The translations under genes were made by a program, and so were the position numbers. This document shows positions 5,291 through 6,396 of a stretch of 6,396 nt of DNA, piece by piece (the stretch's first letter is position 1; each line of letters starts with the position of its first letter). Origin of the DNA: Solirubrobacterales bacterium (GTDB lineage Bacteria; Actinomycetota; Thermoleophilia; Solirubrobacterales; Solirubrobacteraceae); NCBI GenBank assembly GCA_003151895.1, contig PLYX01000159.1:1-6396 (forward strand). The letters run 5' to 3'. Below the pieces are notes generated by a model that worked only from the letters and a program-made list of their open reading frames with translations, had not been told where the DNA came from and did no database searches.

Positions 5291-5821
5291 TCAGTGCGTC
5301 GGGGAGGTCGGCGGAGTGGGAACGTGGTGGGCTGGCAGCGCACCGCGTTTGAGGTGCACGATGCCGATCCCGCTACAGGTCTCGTGAGAGCTGACCGACG
5401 AGTTGTCAGTCGTGATGACGAACCGGACGTCCGGGCTACCGGTCCAGTTGAACTCGGAGCTGATCGTCCCGCGACGCTGCCCGTCGTGATCGTCCCAGGT
5501 CAGGCTCAGGCGCCCACTGCGGGGTATCGCGTGGCCGTCGGGGAAACTGGAGCCCATCAGCGCGTAGGTGCTAAAGAACGAGCCGTCGGTGTGCTCCTCA
5601 CAATGCAGCGTCACGCCGAGGTGAACCTGGGAGATCGCGTGATGGCGGACGTCGAAGAGGGCCATGTCCGGGGCGCCCCCGCTCGCCGACGGTGCGCTGC
5701 CGGCCCACGTGCCGTCCCGGACGATGACCGTGGTGCGACCGCGCGCGCCACCGGTCGCGGGCGCCACCAGGATGCCGGAGCAAGCGGCGGCAAAGAGGAT
5801 CAGAAACAGTCGGCGAAGCAT
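5291..5821 (-). CDS. small secreted protein, function unknown
   Basis: 176 aa with an ATG start and a clear ribosome-binding site, GAGGAGG, about 8 nt upstream. Residues 1-22 form a signal peptide: MLRR, a hydrophobic stretch LFLILFAAACSGILVA, then APA before a likely signal-peptidase cut near 22/23. The LFAAAC sequence is not a proper lipobox because -3 is not Leu, Val or Ile, so a lipoprotein is less likely. The mature part (about 154 aa) alternates short hydrophobic strands with polar turns, suggesting a beta-rich fold. It has two cysteines, C74 and C149, likely paired after export. The tail is Pro/Thr/His-rich. I recognise no family. It stands alone between a decayed gene and the divergent DUF167 gene. 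Confidence 0.8.
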   Translation of the reverse strand: MLRRLFLILFAAACSGILVAPATGGARGRTTVIVRDGTWAGSAPSASGGAPDMALFDVRHHAISQVHLGVTLHCEEHTDGSFFSTYALMGSSFPDGHAIPRSGRLSLTWDDHDGQRRGTISSEFNWTGSPDVRFVITTDNSSVSSHETCSGIGIVHLKRGALPAHHVPTPPTSPTH

Positions 5822-5991
5822 GGGGCAGGCCTCCTCGGCGTGGGTGGCGCGTCCCGACCACTATCGGTCAAACGACCTGGAGACCTGAGAACGTGTTTGA
5901 GAAGGGGACAGGTGATGTCGGTTCACGCTCGACGGTCGCGTGGCTTGTGCGCCGGGCGCGCGGCGTAAGAGATCCCGATACGGACATTCGG

Positions 5992-5999
5992 TGCATACT
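5992..5999 (+). promoter_or_regulatory. possible extended -10 for a leaderless DUF167 gene
   Basis: TGCATACT has TG upstream of CATACT and lies 7 nt before the GTG at 6007, so transcription would begin at or within one base of the start codon. No -35 is apparent. The proposal fits the absence of a ribosome-binding site. Confidence 0.35.
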
Positions 6000-6006
6000 G
6001 CGTCTG

Positions 6007-6321
6007 GTGCCCGACGTAGATATCACGGTTCGTCTCCAGCCGCGTGCGAAGCGCAACGCGATTGTGGATGAGCGCGACGGCGTTCTGCGCGTGAGCGTCG
6101 CCGCGGCACCTGTCGACGGCCAAGCGAACGCGGCGTTGTGCAAGCTGATCGCCAAGCGCGCCGGTATCGCCCGCGGGCGGGTCAGCGTGATCCGTGGCGA
6201 GCGCTCACGCGAAAAGGTCGTGCGCGTCGAAGGACTCGCGCCGAGCGAGCTGCGCCGAGCGCTAGTTGCGCGTGGTGAGCTCTCCGAGGACGGCCTGAGA
6301 CTCGATGAGGCTGGAGGTTAG
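6007..6321 (+). CDS. DUF167/YggU family protein
   Basis: 104 aa from a GTG start. The DUF167 signature is clear: ITVRLQPRAKRNAIV (6-20), then LRVSVAAAPVDGQANAAL and KLIAKRAGI, then VSVIRGERSREKVVRVEGL. The family is small, cytosolic and widespread, and its function is not established. The GTG at 6007 is chosen over an upstream GTG at 5893 because family homology begins within six residues and the upstream 38 residues look noncoding. There is no ribosome-binding site, but CATACT (5994-5999) preceded by TG lies 7 nt before the GTG, as expected for a leaderless mRNA. The C-terminal about 25 residues after the core are acidic. The 3' end overlaps the convergent ArsR-family gene by 60 bp. Confidence 0.9.
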   Translation: MPDVDITVRLQPRAKRNAIVDERDGVLRVSVAAAPVDGQANAALCKLIAKRAGIARGRVSVIRGERSREKVVRVEGLAPSELRRALVARGELSEDGLRLDEAGG

Positions 6322-6396
6322 GATCTGTCGAGCGACCTCCAGAAGCTGGAAGATGCGAGGGTCGCGGACGGTGTAGTAGACGCTGGTGCCCTCGCG
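6262..6396 (-). CDS. ArsR-family transcriptional regulator, C-terminal part (partial)
   Basis: The minus strand from the window edge reads 44 residues to a TAG at 6264-6262: REGTSVYYTVRDPRIF, then QLLEVARQILTSSLIESQ and a short tail ending TTRN. The VYYTVRDPRIFQLLE pattern is the end of the winged-helix wing and start of the C-terminal dimerisation helix of ArsR/SmtB regulators. No metal-binding His/Cys cluster is present in this helix, so metal sensing through the alpha-5 site is unlikely. The start lies outside the window. Its last 60 bp overlap the 3' end of the DUF167 gene in antisense. Confidence 0.8.
   Translation of the reverse strand, partial: REGTSVYYTVRDPRIFQLLEVARQILTSSLIESQAVLGELTTRN

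Noticed and set aside
5294..5968. 224-aa plus-strand frame
   Set aside because: It is antisense to the secreted-protein gene, which has a signal peptide, a good ribosome-binding site and a cysteine pair on the minus strand.
5893..6006. Upstream 38-residue extension of DUF167 from a GTG at 5893
   Set aside because: It has no resemblance to the family, which starts at VDITVRLQP; a -10 element sits just before the internal GTG at 6007.
1..6396. CRISPR array, rRNA, transposase or integrase gene
   Set aside because: No regularly spaced repeats beyond the short tandem copies, no rRNA sequence, and no DDE, tyrosine or serine recombinase motif was seen on either strand.

Overview
The window is GC-rich DNA (by eye about two thirds G+C) and reads as actinobacterial. 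The support is the codon usage, GTG starts, promoters that suggest leaderless or very short-leader transcripts, and several protein types I associate with Actinomycetota. A member of the Thermoleophilia (Solirubrobacterales-like) is my best guess, but this is an inference from protein style and not a demonstrated placement.

Left end (1-310): two divergent tRNA genes. The 5' part of a probable tRNA-Val leaves the window on the minus strand, and a complete tRNA-Cys(GCA) lies on the plus strand. Directly after tRNA-Cys is an unusually T-rich patch with a 12-bp tandem repeat. Part of that patch recurs in inverted orientation about 1.7 kb further on.

Accessory segment (about 220-1960): a minus-strand Orc1/Cdc6-like or STAND-like AAA ATPase of 392 aa, of a widespread family with unknown role. 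Its start codon is embedded in a perfect 19-bp tandem repeat. Head to head with it is the 3' remnant of a MarR-family regulator gene that has lost its 5' half exactly where the ATPase leader begins. The inverted repeats outside these two genes suggest a mobile or rearranged segment next to a tRNA gene, although no transposase or integrase is present.

Central module (2025-4509): a YtrA-type GntR regulator is translationally coupled (TGATG overlap) to a single-pass membrane-anchored protein with a large exported domain carrying four cysteines. On the other side of a 50-bp shared promoter region, the regulator faces a divergent gene for a paralogue of that exported domain. The paralogue has lost the membrane anchor and the first cysteine pair and has gained a basic helical insert. 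The shared intergenic region has AGTATA repeated 11 bp apart. YtrA-type regulators usually control ABC transporters. Here the partner is an uncharacterised exported protein family, so this is the best candidate for an undescribed system.

Right part (4510-6396): a degraded fragment resembling the C-terminal region of actinobacterial SWIM zinc-finger proteins, then a minus-strand gene for a small secreted protein with one cysteine pair, a DUF167/YggU gene that is probably leaderless, and the 3' end of an ArsR-family regulator. The ArsR gene overlaps the DUF167 gene tail to tail by 60 bp.
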